Positions 6,014 to 8,321 of a stretch of DNA of 8,321 nt are shown here, in pieces. The notes beneath the pieces were generated by a model. The model did not search any database. It was given only the letters and a program-made list of their open reading frames with translations, and had not been told where the DNA came from. The DNA lies in assembly GCA_964390645.1 (NCBI GenBank), contig CAYMLL010000320.1, forward strand, positions 1 to 8,321. The letters run 5' to 3'. The position numbers were made by a program, and so were the translations under genes. The stretch comes from CAYMLL01 sp964390645 (GTDB lineage Bacteria; Planctomycetota; UBA8108). Numbering within the stretch: the first letter of the stretch is position 1; the number at the start of each line of letters is the position of its first letter.

Positions 6014-6418
6014 ATGAGACACCGAAAGAGCGGCAAGAAGCTCGGTCGTAGCACGGCCCACCGGGTCGCGTTGAAGCGCAACCTCGCTCGCAGCCTTTTC
6101 CTCTCCTTCGGGGAGGGCAACCACATCGTCACGACGCCCGCCAAGGCGAAATTCGTCAAGCCGTTCGCCGAGAAGCTCATCACCCTCGCGAAGAAGAAGA
6201 CGCTCCACAATTATCGCAGAGGGCTCCAGCTCCTGCGCGACGAGTCCGCGGTCAACATGCTCTTCGAGGAGATCGGTCCCGCGTACCGGGATCGACCCGG
6301 AGGCTACACCCGCATCGTGCGCACGGGCGCCCGCCGTCTCGGCGATCAGGCGGGGCAGGCCTACTTCGGCTTCGTCCTCGGCGGGTCGGCCGTTCCGACC
6401 CGCACTGCCGACGAATAG
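6014..6418 (+). CDS. rplQ: 50S ribosomal protein L17
   Basis: Large-subunit protein near the peptide exit tunnel. It is 134 residues. The opening MRHRKSGKKLGRSTAHRVAL is diagnostic, followed by KRNLARSLFLSF, IVTTPAKAKFVKPFAEKLIT, LAKKK, and the C-terminal part GGYTRIVRTGARRLGDQAG, AYFGFVLG. The usual NM..SLI variant reads NLARSLF here, within family range. The short spacer from rpoA (15 bp) holds only a weak purine stretch (GAGAG), so it is probably translated from the rpoA transcript. Its stop is TAG, giving a second normal-length gene ended by amber. A 9-bp perfect inverted repeat lies in its last codons. Confidence 0.97.
   Translation: MRHRKSGKKLGRSTAHRVALKRNLARSLFLSFGEGNHIVTTPAKAKFVKPFAEKLITLAKKKTLHNYRRGLQLLRDESAVNMLFEEIGPAYRDRPGGYTRIVRTGARRLGDQAGQAYFGFVLGGSAVPTRTADE
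6381..6403 (+). terminator. GC-rich hairpin at the end of rplQ, possible transcript end
   Basis: GCGGGTCGG (6381-6389) and CCGACCCGC (6395-6403) are perfect reverse complements around a five-base loop. It lies within the last codons of rplQ, at the end of the ribosomal block. No T-run follows, so it is not a classic intrinsic terminator; it may weaken read-through, protect the 3' end, or be chance in GC-rich coding sequence. Confidence 0.35.
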
Positions 6419-6532
6419 CGCGGGCTGGAACCCTCCCGAGTCGGCCGTATCCGGGTCGAGCCTGGCGAACCTCGTGAATAGCAGCGGTCGCGGGCCGTCT
6501 CACGAGGAGAGTCGTTTCGAGGAGGTTCTGTG
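6419..6532 (+). promoter_or_regulatory. Spacer rplQ-isomerase with a strong ribosome binding site
   Basis: The 114-bp spacer ends in AGGAGG at 6520-6525, a perfect Shine-Dalgarno core. It is seven bases before ATG 6533 and four before GTG 6530, so the ATG is preferred. I saw no convincing promoter, so whether the isomerase shares the rplQ transcript is open. Confidence 0.6.
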
Positions 6533-7639
6533 ATGCTCCCTGCCATCCAGCGTACGCGCGCGGCTGCCAGGCCGCTCGTTTTCCGTGCTGTTGTGCTCGC
6601 CGTCGTGGGGACCGGTCTCGCCGGTCCGTTTCCGGCGTTCGCCGATTCCGGGGATGCGCCGAAAGCTGCCGTGAAGGCTGCTCCTGAAGAGAAGCCGGCG
6701 GACGGAGGCGTCGTCGATGAGAAGCCGTCGGGTGAGGATGACTCCCGGAAAAAGGGGGCTGAGGGCGGGGACGCTCTGCCTCCCGGGGTCTACGCGCGAG
6801 TCAACGGTCGCGACGTCACCGAGCGTGAGTACGCCGAGTACCTCCTCGCGAGTCTCGGGAAGTCTCACCTCGGTCGCTACATCGATCGCATCCTGATCGA
6901 GACGGAGGCCCGTCGACAGGGTGTCACCGTCGCTCCCGAGGAGATCGAGAAGCTCGTCGAGGAGCGGCTTCAGCGCACGGTCCAGGGAATCTACCGTGGG
7001 AACCGCGAGGCCTTTCTCGAGGCTCTGACCCGGCGCCATTCGACGCTCCAGGAGCGCAAGCAGCGTGATCGCCAGGAGATCTACTACGACCGTCTTCTCG
7101 AGGGGCTGATCCTGAAATCGCGCACGATCGACGACGCGTCTCTGCGCGCCGAGTTCGAGCGCGTCCACGGACCCGGTGGCGTGCAGTGCGAGCTGCGTCA
7201 CGTCCTGGTGTCGACGCGGCGGCGAATCGGTCCTCAGGGAGAGCGTCTTGCGGCGCGCACGGCGGCCGAGGCCCGGGAGCGTGCCAACAAGATCCAGCAG
7301 GAGCTTCTGGGGGGAGCGGACTTTGCGCAGCTGGTCGCGCGCTACTCGGACGACCCGTTCACGCGCCAGAACGACGGCCGTGTGCCGGTCTACCGCAAGG
7401 GGCTCTTCGGGGCGGAGTTCGACGCCGCGGTGGCCCGGCTGAAGCAGGACAGCCCGCTGAGCGGTCCGGTGCGATCGAAGCAGGGTATCCACCTGATCCA
7501 GCTCGTCGATCGACGCACGACGAAGCTCGAGGACGTGCGCGCGGACATCGAGAAGCTCGTGCGCAGCCGTCCTCCGACTTCCAGGGAGCGGCAGGGTGCG
7601 CTCCAGAAGCTCCGCGCCGCCGCCACGGTGGCGCGCTGA
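6533..7639 (+). CDS. Exported parvulin-type peptidyl-prolyl cis-trans isomerase
   Basis: Probable folding helper for exported proteins, speeding cis-trans change at proline bonds. It is 368 residues from ATG 6533. Residues 1-37 are a signal peptide: basic start (RTRAAARPLVFR), hydrophobic core (AVVLAVVGTGLAG) and an AFA cleavage site before DS. Residues about 38-82 are a charged, Lys/Glu/Asp/Pro-rich linker. Residues about 85-210 are helical and SurA/PrsA-N-like (VNGRDVTEREYAEYLL, then EARRQGVTVAPEEIEKLVEE). Residues about 219-327 are a rotamase domain: CELRHVLVSTRRR, GADFAQLVARYSDDPFTRQN, FDAAVARLKQDSPLSGPVRS and KQGIHLIQLVDRR. The signal peptide points to the periplasm or cell surface. Its exact subfamily (SurA, PrsA or PpiC-like) cannot be set by eye. 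It is followed by a hydrolase after 28 bp. Confidence 0.88.
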   Translation: MLPAIQRTRAAARPLVFRAVVLAVVGTGLAGPFPAFADSGDAPKAAVKAAPEEKPADGGVVDEKPSGEDDSRKKGAEGGDALPPGVYARVNGRDVTEREYAEYLLASLGKSHLGRYIDRILIETEARRQGVTVAPEEIEKLVEERLQRTVQGIYRGNREAFLEALTRRHSTLQERKQRDRQEIYYDRLLEGLILKSRTIDDASLRAEFERVHGPGGVQCELRHVLVSTRRRIGPQGERLAARTAAEARERANKIQQELLGGADFAQLVARYSDDPFTRQNDGRVPVYRKGLFGAEFDAAVARLKQDSPLSGPVRSKQGIHLIQLVDRRTTKLEDVRADIEKLVRSRPPTSRERQGALQKLRAAATVAR

Positions 7640-7667
7640 TCGACGGACGAAACATGGTGGTCGCCGG

Positions 7668-8321
7668 ATGGTGAGCCCGGGGGGGCCAGCGACGGTCGAG
7701 TGGCGGACTCCGCAGCGTCCGTCCGTGGGGGCGTGGTCTCGTGGATCCGGTTGGCTCCCGGTCGTCCTCGCGGTTCTGGTCGGGCTGTCGGGGTTGCTGG
7801 GAACGGTCGGCTGCAGCCACCTCGAGCCGTCGTTCCCGTCGCGCGAAGCCGTCGCGCTCCCCGCGGATCTCGCGCGCGCCCTGCGGCCGCCCGACGGGGC
7901 CTGGGGGCTCGAGCTGGCCGTCCGCGAGCGGGAGGAATCCCACGACCTGCTGAGCTTTCGCTGGCGTTGCTTCGACGATCTCGAGGGCGACTTCCGTGTC
8001 GTGGAGGGCGAGTACTACCGTACGCGTCAGACGGAGGGCGGAAGGGCGGCTCCGCTGGTCGTGCTGTCGCCGATCCTCGCGGGCCCGATCGACGACTACC
8101 GGGCATCGCGCTACCTGGCCGAGCGGGCTTGTGAGCGCGGCGTCTCCGCGATGTTCCTCCATCAGGAGACGATTGTCCTCGATCCGCGGCGTGACGCCTT
8201 CGATCTCGAGCGGCGCTTGCGGCAGAGTGTTCGAGACAACATCCGGGCGCTCGATCTGTTCGCTGCTCGAGCGGAGATCGACGCCGGGCGGCTCGGGTCG
8301 ATCGGCGTCAGCCTCGGAGGC
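7668..8321 (+). CDS. Probable lipoprotein with alpha/beta-hydrolase fold, 3' end cut off
   Basis: An open frame from ATG 7668 to the window end, 218 codons with no stop. A hydrophobic segment (LPVVLAVLVGLSGLLG, about 30-45) ends in TVGC with Cys49, a plausible but non-ideal lipobox, so the protein may be lipid-anchored; a plain membrane anchor is the alternative. The rest has alpha/beta-hydrolase features: the strand and oxyanion region PLVVLSPILAGPIDDYRASR, then YLAERACERGVSAMFLHQE, and at the very edge RLGSIGVSLGG, whose GVSLGG is the GxSxG nucleophile elbow with the catalytic Ser. The Asp and His of the triad lie outside the window. No clear ribosome binding site is seen, and a later GTG start (7725) would still leave the signal region whole. 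The substrate is unknown. Confidence 0.72.
   Translation, partial: MVSPGGPATVEWRTPQRPSVGAWSRGSGWLPVVLAVLVGLSGLLGTVGCSHLEPSFPSREAVALPADLARALRPPDGAWGLELAVREREESHDLLSFRWRCFDDLEGDFRVVEGEYYRTRQTEGGRAAPLVVLSPILAGPIDDYRASRYLAERACERGVSAMFLHQETIVLDPRRDAFDLERRLRQSVRDNIRALDLFAARAEIDAGRLGSIGVSLGG

Noticed and set aside
7359..8162. Minus-strand open frames opposite the isomerase end and the hydrolase start
   Set aside because: Arg/Pro-rich low-complexity translation with no family resemblance, while the + strand frame has a signal segment and GVSLGG.

Overview
The window is a GC-rich bacterial stretch, and every gene I can support is on the + strand. It is the distal part of the spc/alpha ribosomal-protein region: rpsE (5' end cut off) - rplO - secY - map - rpmJ - rpsM - rpsK - rpoA - rplQ. 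After it come a secreted parvulin-type peptidyl-prolyl isomerase and the first 218 codons of a probable lipoprotein with an alpha/beta-hydrolase fold. The RpoA N-terminus (MRIRWR..., CEEES, YGKFFVEPFERGFG), the high GC and the reduced gene order suggest Planctomycetota or a close relative. This is inference from remembered family features, not from a search.

Layout. Positions 1-2503 hold rpsE, rplO and secY, which overlap at their start/stop codons (ATGA at 603-606, TAATG at 1107-1111) and so look translationally coupled. The visible S5 N-terminus is an unusual Gly/Arg/Pro tail built from perfect 24-bp tandem repeats. map follows 63 bp later from a TTG start. It has an in-frame amber codon at 3206-3208, before the last conserved metal ligand; the downstream reading frame is intact to 3328. 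A 258-bp gap (3329-3586) contains the best promoter-like sequence in the window and leads into rpmJ, rpsM and rpsK. Another 323-bp gap (4653-4975), with a perfect 24-bp tandem duplication and five GGCCGG motifs, separates rpsK from rpoA. rplQ follows rpoA by 15 bp. The isomerase and the hydrolase are co-oriented downstream.

How the genes work together. S5, L15, L36, S13, S11 and L17 are ribosome parts. RpoA is the RNA polymerase assembly and activator-contact subunit. SecY is the membrane channel for exported proteins, and methionine aminopeptidase trims nascent chains. The isomerase has a signal peptide and would act on exported proteins, so it fits functionally with SecY. Compared with the usual Escherichia/Bacillus order, rpmD, adk, infA and rpsD are absent from their expected places.

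I found no tRNA, rRNA, CRISPR, insertion sequence or defence system. The most surprising items are the amber codon in map, the repeat-built S5 tail and the repeat-rich rpsK-rpoA spacer. None of these by itself shows a new system.
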